A stretch of 64,000 bases of DNA, from assembly GCA_030849835.1 (NCBI GenBank), contig JASAOC010002135.1, positions 124,001 to 188,000 of the forward strand. The letters are read 5' to 3'. The translations under genes and the position numbers were made by a program. The stretch's first letter is position 1. Each line of letters opens with the position of its first letter. The stretch comes from Herpetomonas samuelpessoai (Eukaryota > Euglenozoa > Kinetoplastea > Trypanosomatida > Trypanosomatidae). Shown here one piece after another: positions 48,011 to 57,069 of this stretch. Under the pieces are notes generated by a model. The model had not been told where the DNA came from. It did no database searches and was given only the letters and a program-made list of their open reading frames with translations.

Positions 48011-51000
48011 ATGCGTTCGCGGTCTAGGGTGCACGCTGCGCCGCATCGTCAGATACGAGAAGCACTGCGTTCCCTCCGCAGCCCTTCTTTTGCCATTGCT
48101 TCCCATGGAGCTCACGGAGTGATGCGAGTTGCGCTGCGACGGTACGCCTCCGTTATGGCAATGGAGTCGCCAGCAGCAGCAGCAACTACAGCGGCAAACG
48201 CGTTGCGAGGCGGTCCCCCTCTCACCGATCCATCGTCCGCGCCGGTGAAGCATGCGACGGGTGGCAGCGGTAGCCATGATAACCACAATGCAAACACCCA
48301 CACCGATAGCAGCACGCATCACGGCGCACCGCGAGAGCTCTGCTTCTTTTCTTCTTTTGTCGAGGCCGACGTGGACTTGCACTGGGAGCTCCTCGTCGAG
48401 GCCCACCGCAAGCATGGCGTGTGGCTCTCGGTGCCGCCGCAAGCGCCCCCAAAGGTTCCCCACGTGGGGCCTCCAACGATTCCTGAGGTGATTTTACCGC
48501 CGCGTCAGTGCGCGCGCATGGCGGCAATTCAGCCCGCGTACCCCCCTACCCACGACCCGCCGCCGCTGCGCACGACAGGCCATCGCGCGCTGCAGGTTGG
48601 AGAGGCGTACGCGGCGACGGGCACCGCAGGGGCCTCGCCTCTTGCACAGCTCCAGGACCTGCCCGAGCACGAGCGTGCCTTGCGGGAGCAATTCCATCGA
48701 TGGGGTGCCGCAGATGCGACTCCCATGGCTGCTTCTCGGACGTCAGGTGCATCGCAGGTGGCGACCTCACCCCCATTGGTAGAGCTGCACCAAGACAAGG
48801 CAGCCTCAGGCGTCAAGCATGGCAAGACGGGCACGGCGCCGTCGATTGAAACCGTGGTTACACGCGCCCCTGTGGACCCCAGCATGAAGTTCCATTGCAG
48901 CCTCTGTGGGAAGGCGTTCCGCAAAGCAGCGAACGCCACGGCGCATGTCGACCTCATGCACAACAGCGCGGGCAGTGGAAACCAGGTAGCCGGGCAGCCG
49001 CACCATGGCAGTGTTGTGGCGCGTGTTCTGCAAGGTCCAGGGCCTGGTGAGGTGATGGGGAGCGAGGATGTGGTTGTCTTTGCGTCGCCTAACCCTGCTT
49101 CACAGCCTTCTCTCGCCGGAGGTACTTCGTCGGACCGTGAGAAAGCAGAAACCAGCCCTCAAGAGAAGGACGCGCGTACACCTAGCAACGATCTTGGCAG
49201 CATCAGTAATATCAGCCATGGATCAAAAGGAAAAAGCGAAGAAGGAACGCCCGCTGTGCGTCTGCAACCCATCACAACGTCACCGTACGATGTAGCCACC
49301 GTCACCCTACCGGAAGAGGAGCTAATTGACAAGCTGCTGCTCTCCGTTTGGGATGCGGTTGCCCTTGGCCGAGAGGACATTGCGAAGCCAGCGAATCTTC
49401 CCATCGATCCGCAGAACCCGCGACAGCTGCTCGCCGGTTCCGAAATGCTTTCAGCGACGGGGACGACGGGGGAAGAGGCAGGCGGTGCATGGGAAGGGGA
49501 GCGTCGCTCCAGTGGCTCGACGAGGCCGCCGCCGCCGCGGCAGCAGCAGTGGGACAGCATGAAGGGAGCCTTCTTTATCCCCGCCGCGCTCGTGGTGGAA
49601 GGAACGGCGGACCGACGCAAGGAGCTGGAGGCCCTGCATGCCAGCAAGCCGCTCGCACGCGCGACCCCAGAGGGTGCGGCCCCGGGCATCAAGCGGCGCG
49701 CGAGCCACACGGCCGCCGGCACGGCGGGGAGAAACCCCAGCGCGGCGGCCGCGGCGGCTGTGGCCGCTGGCGTTCGAAAGGGGTTGGTGAGCGTGACAGG
49801 CTCTGGCGAGGCCCGGTGGCTGCCCATTCGGGAGCTGAACAAGCAGTACCCCAATCCGTTTGGGAACTCTAGCAACGCGGCTGCGTTTTTGGTCGAGCTG
49901 GAGCGGGAGCCGGTGAACCCGTTCGTCGATCTTGAGGGCGAGCAGCGGAAGAAGGACGGTCAGGGAGATTCAAAGGGCGCGTCGGGCGATGCGGATGTCG
50001 CGGCGACCGGCGCCGCGGGCGTGGAGACGGCGGGAACGGCGTCGACATTGTCCTCTGCGCCAGCGACAACACCGTCCGCTGCCACTGCTAAGACGACTCA
50101 CGAGAAGGAAACGCAGCGAGGCCGTCACCCCGCAGACAATGAGGAGACGCGTCATCTGCTTAGCGTCTTGGTTGCTCGCCCATTTCCGTGCCCGTTGTGC
50201 ATGCGTCAGCACCGCGCGGCGAGGGAGCGCGCGACCCATGAAGGAGGAACGCTGTTACCGGTGAATGCGTTTGCGGAATGGGTTCAAGCCTCCGCGCCGT
50301 ACCGCTTCCGCTTACTGGACAGCCTGCTTGACCACATTGATGCCGCACATCAGGGCAATGGGACGCACGTGGGGGCTGAGGCTGCCATCACAGAGGAGGA
50401 AGTGAATCACCTGTACGCGGTCGAGGCGAACCCAGTTGTCGCCGTGAAGGAAGAGCTGCGTTCCCTGTGGTCAGAGTATCAAGCGTACACAGCGTCGATG
50501 GCGGCGAGTGCGCGTGACCATGGGGGTGGAGAAGGGCGTGGCGGCAGTAGCAGCAGCAGCAGCAGCGGTGGCGGCGACGGTCATGGCGACAGTGGCGACG
50601 ATGGAGGTGATAAGAAAAGAGGCCTGGGCCTCGGAAAGAACGGGGCAGACGGAGAAGCAGGTGTGTCTTCTTCATCACACAAAGATGCTTTTCGTGAGAA
50701 GGACGCGAGCGACGACTCCTTGTCTTCTTCGATGCCTCTCGTCCCAAAGGAGCGCGTCCATGTGCACGCGCGGTGCGGTGTGAACACCGTGCTCGTAGGT
50801 GTTGTGCGAGACATTCAGGAAGGGTATCTGGGAGACACCCCGATCCTGCAGTATGTGGTCGGCGTCCTCAACCCGGCGCCGTCTTCGCGCGGGACCGCCG
50901 CTGCGGCAGACTTCAGGACAACAACCCACGCAAGCGACGGAGGTGAAGAGACGGGAGTGGTGGAGGAAGGAAAGAATGAAGAAGAGGAAGAAGAGGAGCT

Positions 51001-51247
51001 CGTGGTTGTCCGCTGCGTCTCGGGCATGCCCTTGTCTGCGGCTGCGAGTCATGGCGGCAACAGCTCTCTTCCGGCGGCAGAGCTGCTGCCACGCAGCCTG
51101 CTTCGGCAGAGAATCCACCTTGGCAGCCGCGTTTTTGTGGAGGGCAGCTTGCGCATGAATCGACGTGTCGATGCGGTGTCGAAGCGCAGCCACGCGTACC
51201 CGTACGTGCAGGTGGCGCCACCGCTGGGAAGCATTCACGCGCTGTGA
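48011..51247 (+). CDS. KREPA1: RNA-editing core complex zinc-finger/OB-fold protein (KREPA1, MP81 type)
   Basis: KREPA proteins organise the mitochondrial editosome that inserts and deletes uridines; KREPA1 scaffolds the insertion module with the KRET2 and KREL2 enzymes. The 1078-residue product starts with a basic, Ser/Ala/Arg-rich presequence (about 1-48) that fits import into the mitochondrion. It has a C2H2 finger at C296-C299-H312-H317. A second finger-like set lies at C727-C730-H775-H780 with an unusually long 44-residue spacing. A C-terminal OB-fold begins near residue 917 (CGVNTVLVGVVRDIQEGYLG) and carries an acidic low-complexity insertion in one loop. The A1 subtype is chosen because of the large size and because, as I recall, MP81 and UBC9 are neighbours in T. 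brucei. The KREPA family call is firmer than the subtype. T. brucei MP81 is about 760 residues; the excess here is low complexity. Confidence 0.78.
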   Translation: MRSRSRVHAAPHRQIREALRSLRSPSFAIASHGAHGVMRVALRRYASVMAMESPAAAATTAANALRGGPPLTDPSSAPVKHATGGSGSHDNHNANTHTDSSTHHGAPRELCFFSSFVEADVDLHWELLVEAHRKHGVWLSVPPQAPPKVPHVGPPTIPEVILPPRQCARMAAIQPAYPPTHDPPPLRTTGHRALQVGEAYAATGTAGASPLAQLQDLPEHERALREQFHRWGAADATPMAASRTSGASQVATSPPLVELHQDKAASGVKHGKTGTAPSIETVVTRAPVDPSMKFHCSLCGKAFRKAANATAHVDLMHNSAGSGNQVAGQPHHGSVVARVLQGPGPGEVMGSEDVVVFASPNPASQPSLAGGTSSDREKAETSPQEKDARTPSNDLGSISNISHGSKGKSEEGTPAVRLQPITTSPYDVATVTLPEEELIDKLLLSVWDAVALGREDIAKPANLPIDPQNPRQLLAGSEMLSATGTTGEEAGGAWEGERRSSGSTRPPPPRQQQWDSMKGAFFIPAALVVEGTADRRKELEALHASKPLARATPEGAAPGIKRRASHTAAGTAGRNPSAAAAAAVAAGVRKGLVSVTGSGEARWLPIRELNKQYPNPFGNSSNAAAFLVELEREPVNPFVDLEGEQRKKDGQGDSKGASGDADVAATGAAGVETAGTASTLSSAPATTPSAATAKTTHEKETQRGRHPADNEETRHLLSVLVARPFPCPLCMRQHRAARERATHEGGTLLPVNAFAEWVQASAPYRFRLLDSLLDHIDAAHQGNGTHVGAEAAITEEEVNHLYAVEANPVVAVKEELRSLWSEYQAYTASMAASARDHGGGEGRGGSSSSSSSGGGDGHGDSGDDGGDKKRGLGLGKNGADGEAGVSSSSHKDAFREKDASDDSLSSSMPLVPKERVHVHARCGVNTVLVGVVRDIQEGYLGDTPILQYVVGVLNPAPSSRGTAAAADFRTTTHASDGGEETGVVEEGKNEEEEEEELVVVRCVSGMPLSAAASHGGNSSLPAAELLPRSLLRQRIHLGSRVFVEGSLRMNRRVDAVSKRSHAYPYVQVAPPLGSIHAL

Positions 51248-52636
51248 AGGAGTTCACATCGAGTGTGATTCCGGAACGAGAGTCCTTTGAGAGACGAGGG
51301 AGCGTATGAAAGAATGCTGGCAAGGAAGAAGCGTTCATTGTCTCCCTTTCCGTGTCGGGACGATGTTCTGTGGATGGGGAACGTGCTCGTTTTGTCTGTA
51401 TTCATCTCCCTCTGTGTGCATCCGTGCGCACCAGCTTTTTTTTTTATTTTTATTTTTCATGAATTACGATTTATCTGTCGAGAGGGCGAGTTTGTGCGGT
51501 GACGTTGTTTTCCTTTTTTCCCCCTCTCCCCCAGTTGCAATATTCACAGAGTTCAGTTTCAATTTCTCTTTTGAGAAGCCCGTGTGTTCGCTCACAACGC
51601 ACATGCGCCAACGCTAACAACAGAAGACCCAAAGCAGCAACGACGAGAAGGTCAGCAGTGAAAAAAAAAAAGAAAAATAAATCCACGAAAGACGTCGTGA
51701 GAAACATCAGGGCACATTCGTTCCTCAAAGGCGTGTGTTTCTATCGTTGGCGCTCAGGCGAGCACACCATAAGATGTTTCTTTTCTCCAAGCGGAAAAGG
51801 ATTACGAGAAAACAACGTCTGAGAGCACTCCATGGTATCCTTTGTGCCTTCCTTCAAGACGGAACGCGCAACAGCAGCTTCATTGTCTATTTCGTGAGCC
51901 CTCCTTCGAGGGTGCGATCAAGCCAGCTGTGTCGGCCCTCTTGTTATCATGGAAGGCCCAATCACATCGGATGCGTCCAACTCCTTTCCCATAACACGGA
52001 GAGACTTGACTCGAAAGGAGCCAGAACACAACTGAGGATATTTTCGTGAGCATCACCAGATGTAATTCCTTCTCTCTCGTTGATCCCCTCTTCTTCCTCG
52101 GATGCGCTTGAGCTGCTTGAAAAAACAACAGTTACACACATCGCGATCAAAGGAAAACGAAAGGAGTACGTCACACACTTATTGCATAGATAACTGTCTC
52201 ACACACTGGTATAGCAGGTGACTTGTGTGTTTCCACCCCTCTGTGGTGGTCACGACAGAACACAAACACAGGCCAAAAAAACAACAAGAATTCATCTTCA
52301 CAAAAGTTCAAATCTTTAAATTCTAACACTCACTTCAAAAAAAAATAATAATAAAATAAAAGACATTGGACACGAGGACAAAAGTGAAAGTTAGTTTTAC
52401 TTTCTTCGTTTCTCCACATCGGTAGACACACGTCTCTCGCTCGGTACTTGATTGAAAGAAGGACCCCACTGTGTGCAGGGATTCGTTTCTGTTTCTTCTT
52501 CCTCATTTGTCTCTCTTCTTATTCTGCATCTGTCACGCGCGCGCTTCGTTAAGCGGTGGTCATCGTAGCATTGAACCTTCATCTCGTCGTCTTTTTTTTT
52601 TAATTATTATTATCCGGAAGTGATTAGGGGCGAGTC
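51248..52636. other. Spacer between KREPA1 and UBC9 genes
   Basis: AT-rich spacer with poly-A and poly-T runs. Bases about 51730-52060 are balanced but hold no credible frame. Confidence 0.6.
52585..52620 (+). promoter_or_regulatory. Probable trans-splice acceptor for UBC9
   Basis: A T run near 52591-52601 is followed by the first good AG at 52619-52620, giving a 16-base leader before the ATG at 52637. Confidence 0.5.
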
Positions 52637-53362
52637 ATGTCTGGTCTGTCCCTTGCACAGGCTCGTCTGCGAGAGGAGCGCAAGGCCTGGCGACGCGACC
52701 GTCCGTTTGGGTTCTGGGCAAAGCCAAAGGAGCTCCCCGCGTCGTCGTCCTCGGCGTCGTCTTCGACAGCGAATGGAGCAGCCAAGGCGAATTTCTTTGG
52801 TTCCGCGGCTGCGGCCGTTGCCACCACCGCGTCTTCTTCTTCTTCCACGGCAGGAGCCTCGTTGGGGGGTGGCGGCCTCTCAGGGGAGAAGCGACCTCGC
52901 GAAGAGGACAGAGGGAGCAACGGGACGACATTGGAATCCACTGGAAATGGCGCTGGTGGTTCGACTGCTGGTGGTGGTGGCGGCGGTCTTGACTTGCTTC
53001 ACTGGGAGGCTGGGATCCCAGGCAAGCCGGGCACGCCCTGGGAAGGCGGTGAGTTCCGCCTGCTGCTCAACTTCACCGAGGATTACCCCACCAAACCGCC
53101 CAAGTGCGTCTTTGCCCCGGTGCTCTTCCACCCCAACGTCTACCCGAGCGGCACCGTCTGTCTCTCCATCTTGAATGAAGAAAAGGATTGGCGACCGAAT
53201 ATTACGATTAAGCAGATCCTCCTCGCCATTCAAGAGCTCTTGGATAGTCCAAATGTGAAGGATCCTGCGCAGGAGGAGCCGTACCGCTGCTACATGCGAG
53301 ATGTGAAGGAGTACGAGCAGCGGGTACGCGAGGAGGTGAGGAAGTTCCACATGAAGAGGTAA
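52637..53362 (+). CDS. UBC9: SUMO-conjugating enzyme E2, UBC9, with an internal low-complexity insertion
   Basis: UBC9 takes SUMO from the E1 and passes it to lysines in substrates. The first 33 residues (with [18 protein letters not shown]) match the UBC9 N-terminal helix and first strand, and from about residue 113 the rest of the fold follows. [25 protein letters not shown] with the catalytic Cys175, and [15 protein letters not shown] are all near-diagnostic of UBC9 rather than ubiquitin E2s. At 241 residues it exceeds the usual 158. The extra roughly 80 residues are a Ser/Ala/Gly-rich insertion between the first strand region and the next one, with a charged patch ([12 protein letters not shown]) that could work as a nuclear localisation signal. 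The reading frame is intact on both sides and codon use is continuous. The ATG at 52637 aligns with the usual MSG start. Confidence 0.93.
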   Translation: MSGLSLAQARLREERKAWRRDRPFGFWAKPKELPASSSSASSSTANGAAKANFFGSAAAAVATTASSSSSTAGASLGGGGLSGEKRPREEDRGSNGTTLESTGNGAGGSTAGGGGGGLDLLHWEAGIPGKPGTPWEGGEFRLLLNFTEDYPTKPPKCVFAPVLFHPNVYPSGTVCLSILNEEKDWRPNITIKQILLAIQELLDSPNVKDPAQEEPYRCYMRDVKEYEQRVREEVRKFHMKR

Positions 53363-54791
53363 AAAAAAGGAGAAGAAAAGAGACTCCCTTCCTCCCGCTG
53401 ATGATCGAGCAATGACGGCAGCAACGCCGAGGGTCCAAGACAAAAAACAAACAAACAAAAAACAAACAAACCAGTTGAGGGGACGACATTCAAGAGGCCG
53501 ATGAGCAGAGAAGGAAAGATGACCAAAAGCGTTCGCATTGCTCTGTTATTGCCATTGTTATTGTTGTGATACAGTCTGCTCTTCTCTCCCAGCACGTTTT
53601 TTTTTTTTTTTGAGTATCTCGAGCAAAAAGATTTACTCTCTCGTCTGTCCAACGCTGCTTCGCTCAAAAAACGAATACCTGACGTTTTTTTAACTGTTTT
53701 TTTTTTCATTTGCTGCGACGCACGACAATTGTGAGAATAGACCCATAAATAAACCAAAGATATTTCTTCGTTTTGGAGGGTTGGCGAATGCTCGTACTGT
53801 TGCGTTTGCTTGTTGCTTCTTCTTGAGTGAAGACAACAGCAGCAACCCCACCGGTTGACGCATCTACACAAACACAAACACACAACTAATCTCAAAGAGA
53901 AAAAAATAAGAGAGATCGTATTAATCAAGAAGCACTTTCAGATAAATGGAAATCTGGAGAAGAGAGCCTCGCGCGTGTGGGGGATGGATCAAACGCTCTT
54001 GCCTGCGCGTTGGGTTCACCTACCTCACACTTCCTTTTTTATTTTATTTTTTGGTCCACCTTGTTTGTCGGAGGTCGGTCGAAGTTGGGACGCACGCACG
54101 CATTCGGTCTCTCTTTATGACAACACTGTGTCTGGGTATGATCGTTGTTTTAAATCTCCGTGGAAAAGAAGAGCACGCACTGCTAAAGCGGTTGAAAGGG
54201 AACCCTTCCTCTCTTTCTCTTCTTAGCCACTCATCGCGTTTCTGATTTCTTTGTGCATCTTCTCGTCTTCCTTTCCTTTTTTTTTTTGTATGTGTGCTCG
54301 CTGTCCTATCATGATGCATAATCTGATGATTGAGTACGGTACATGAACAACAACAAGAGAACGAAGTGAAGTCAGGGAGGAGAACAGAGAGGGGAAAAAA
54401 AAGAAACGGCATGTGGGGGGGAGGAGTTGAGAGATGATGTTTTTTCTTTTCTCGGTTGGTGGTGAAAAAAAAGGAACCTCTGAGTGACCACCACATTGTG
54501 TGTGTGTGTGTGTGTGTGTGTCTGTGGTTTTGATATGGGAGAGCAGCGTGCAAGCTCATGCTCAACAGTCAAGAGCGAAATATCATCAGCAGCAATGCGT
54601 CTCTCCTCCTGTACCCTTCCTCTTCTCCTCTTTCGACGAATGGTGTATCGTGCTCTTATGAACACATGCGTCGTGTATCACCCATGTTGACGGTGTGAGA
54701 AGTAAATCGAGCGCATCACAAAGCGTTTCGTTTTCTTTTTTCCCTTTTTCACACAAACACATCACATTCATTCACCACAGCAAGACGAAGC
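53363..54791. other. Spacer between UBC9 and TRM7 genes
   Basis: AT-rich spacer with AAAC, poly-T and a (TG)n run at 54497-54521. I see no gene. Confidence 0.6.
54726..54780 (+). promoter_or_regulatory. Trans-splice acceptor for TRM7
   Basis: A T/C tract followed by A/C-rich sequence ends in CACCACAG, with the AG at 54779-54780, 11 bases before the ATG. Confidence 0.65.
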
Positions 54792-56111
54792 ATGGGTCGC
54801 GCGTCCAAGGATAAGCGCGATATCTATTATCGCAAGGCCAAGGAAGAGGGTTACCGCGCACGTAGCGCCTACAAGCTGCTGCAAATTCATGAAGAATTTA
54901 ACATTCTCAGCACAGAGGAGATTACGACCGGCGCGGTGGATCTCTGCGCGGCGCCAGGCAGCTGGTCGCAGGTGCTTGCCTCCCATTTCAAGCGCATTGA
55001 GAGCGAGAGGAAACAGAAGCAGCAGCATCAACAGCAGGACGGCAATGAAGAAATCAAGAAGGAAAGCGAAGCACTTCCTGCTGTGAAGCCGCGTATTGTG
55101 GCGGTGGATCTGCAGGAGATGGCACCCATTGACGGTGTCTCGATCCTGCAGGGCGATATCACCTCCGAGGCGACCGCGAACACCATTATCGAACTTCTCA
55201 ATGCCCCAGAGGAGGACGAGGACGAGGGCGATGCGAGCGCTACGACACATCGCGGGACAGATCAGCCTCCGCAGAATGAGGAAGTGAATCGAAAAAAACA
55301 AAGGACAGAGCAGGGCACTGGGTCCATCGCCCAACCGTCCGTGCCGAAGCGCAAGGCGGACATTGTCGTCTGCGACGGTGCCCCCGACGTCACGGGCATG
55401 CACGAGCTTGACGAGTACCTGCAGCATCAGCTGCTGCTCGCCGCACTGACCATCACGACGTGTGTCCTTCGACCAGGCGGCGCCTTTGTGACCAAGATGT
55501 TTCGCGGCCCCAACACACCATTCCTCGTTGCCAAGTCGGAGCTTTTCTTTGATCAGGTGCGCGTCGTGAAACCCAAGAGCTCGCGGAACGCGTCGATGGA
55601 AAGCTTTTTAGTGTGTCAGGGGTTTCGCGTGCCGCCTGGGTACGTGCCTCGGTTTTTGAATGCGAATAGTCACAACAACAACAACAGCAGCAACAGCAGC
55701 ACCGTTGGGAACCGTGATGCGAATCAGAATCATGGCGACGCCGAGGGTAGCGATGTGAAGGGAGGGAGAGAACCGGCAGTGGAGCACGCTTCCACCATCG
55801 CGGGTCCCTCCTCCACCGCAGGCGGTGCGGCGTCGGCGTCTCCCTCGGCGAAAACTGCGAGCGCTCGTACGGGTGACTGCTTCACCCCTGACGCCCCTGA
55901 GTTTGGTTTCGCCACTGGCACAGATGGTGCCACCCATCCCGAGGCAGCCCAGCTCTTGCAACGCCACCTCCTACCGTTCCTGTCGTGCGGTGACCTGTCG
56001 GGCTTCGACGCGGACATGTGCTACAACCGAGAGAAGGGAGCGGCCGTGCTGGCACCGGTGCAGCCGCCGCTGGAGGCCCCGTACTTGGCCAAGAAGGCGG
56101 TGATGGAGTGA
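54792..56111 (+). CDS. TRM7: FtsJ-family tRNA 2'-O-ribose methyltransferase (TRM7/FTSJ1 type)
   Basis: The enzyme uses S-adenosylmethionine to methylate ribose in the tRNA anticodon loop (positions 32 and 34 in yeast). The N-terminus (GRASKDKRDIYYRKAKEEGY) is close to the Trm7 consensus. The SAM-binding motif is DLCAAPGSWSQVL (50-62), and the catalytic tetrad K28-D195-K235-E270 is complete. The C-terminal PFLSCGDLSGFD is also typical of Trm7 rather than of the ribosomal RrmJ branch. At 439 residues it exceeds the usual 310-330. Extra Gln/Lys-rich (about 71-92), Asp/Glu-rich (about 139-186) and Asn/Ser-rich (about 291-355) insertions sit between conserved blocks. In yeast, partner proteins Trm732 and Rtt10 direct it to positions 32 and 34; none is encoded here. 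Confidence 0.9.
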   Translation: MGRASKDKRDIYYRKAKEEGYRARSAYKLLQIHEEFNILSTEEITTGAVDLCAAPGSWSQVLASHFKRIESERKQKQQHQQQDGNEEIKKESEALPAVKPRIVAVDLQEMAPIDGVSILQGDITSEATANTIIELLNAPEEDEDEGDASATTHRGTDQPPQNEEVNRKKQRTEQGTGSIAQPSVPKRKADIVVCDGAPDVTGMHELDEYLQHQLLLAALTITTCVLRPGGAFVTKMFRGPNTPFLVAKSELFFDQVRVVKPKSSRNASMESFLVCQGFRVPPGYVPRFLNANSHNNNNSSNSSTVGNRDANQNHGDAEGSDVKGGREPAVEHASTIAGPSSTAGGAASASPSAKTASARTGDCFTPDAPEFGFATGTDGATHPEAAQLLQRHLLPFLSCGDLSGFDADMCYNREKGAAVLAPVQPPLEAPYLAKKAVME

Positions 56112-57069
56112 CAGACATGACAATGTTCCAACATCAAGGAAGAACAGCTATCCGAGAGAAAGAGAGATAGCGAAGAATGCTGACCTCTTTTTTTTATCGT
56201 CGTGTGTCACTCGTTGGTGTTTTTTTTTCCCGTACGTAACACTCCGTGTAACAAGATGACCGCATCTAAGTCTAATCACACACTCACGAAAAAAAAGGAA
56301 AAGAAACACGTTCAAAGGAACGAAGGACAGAGGAAAGCAGGGAAGGAGGAAAGCAGTTCAAAAAGATATCAGGCTTTGATGGATTTGATGGAGATGGGCG
56401 TGAACGTAGTCGCTGTCTTTCCTTCTCCTCTTGTTTTTGCGTTTGCAAAGAGCGAAGCGGACTCACTGTTTCACCTCTGGCATTTTTGTTTTTCACATGG
56501 TTCACGTCATTTCCGTTAACACGAACCACATCCGGTGAACTTCGCTTTTGAGGTGTTTGGCGAAGGCGGACAGGATGGACAAGTACACGTGGGAAGATGC
56601 CATGGTGATGGGTCCCATCAAGAGAGGGAGAAAGAAACCACAATGGTTACATGCGTTTCCTCTGCGTTCACGGACGATACGCTTCTCTTTCACCCCCCTT
56701 TCCTTTCCCTTCTCATTTTACGAATATGGATGAACCAAACCTTCGCACGTGTAGGGTATCTTGCATTTTTTTTTTGGATTTAGCTTTACCTTTTTGGTTT
56801 CTTCTCATTTACTCTCTCTGTGTTATTCGCTCTTTATTCATTCGGGTCCAGGTTGCCGATTCACGCATTAGCCGTTGTCGTCATTATTACTATTACTATT
56901 ATACCTCTTCTTCTTCTTCTCTCGAGCTTCTCCTAAAAGCCTTTCCGCTTTCCTTTTTCTGCGGAACCTGCACGTGGTAAACGAGAAAGACAAAAGAAAC
57001 GCACACGGGGGTGCACCATACCAACAAAAAAAAAAAAGAAATAAGAGAAAGAAAAATATATATTTCACT
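56112..57069. other. Spacer between TRM7 and RPN6 genes
   Basis: Spacer with poly-T and poly-A runs. A 105-codon frame at 56202-56519 has moderate complexity, but its start is not an ATG-led frame behind a good acceptor. I do not call it a gene. Confidence 0.55.
56885..56926 (+). promoter_or_regulatory. Probable trans-splice acceptor for RPN6
   Basis: A TTA/TTC-rich tract leads to the AG at 56925-56926. No ATG lies between it and 57070, which supports that start over the in-frame non-ATG extension. Confidence 0.55.
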
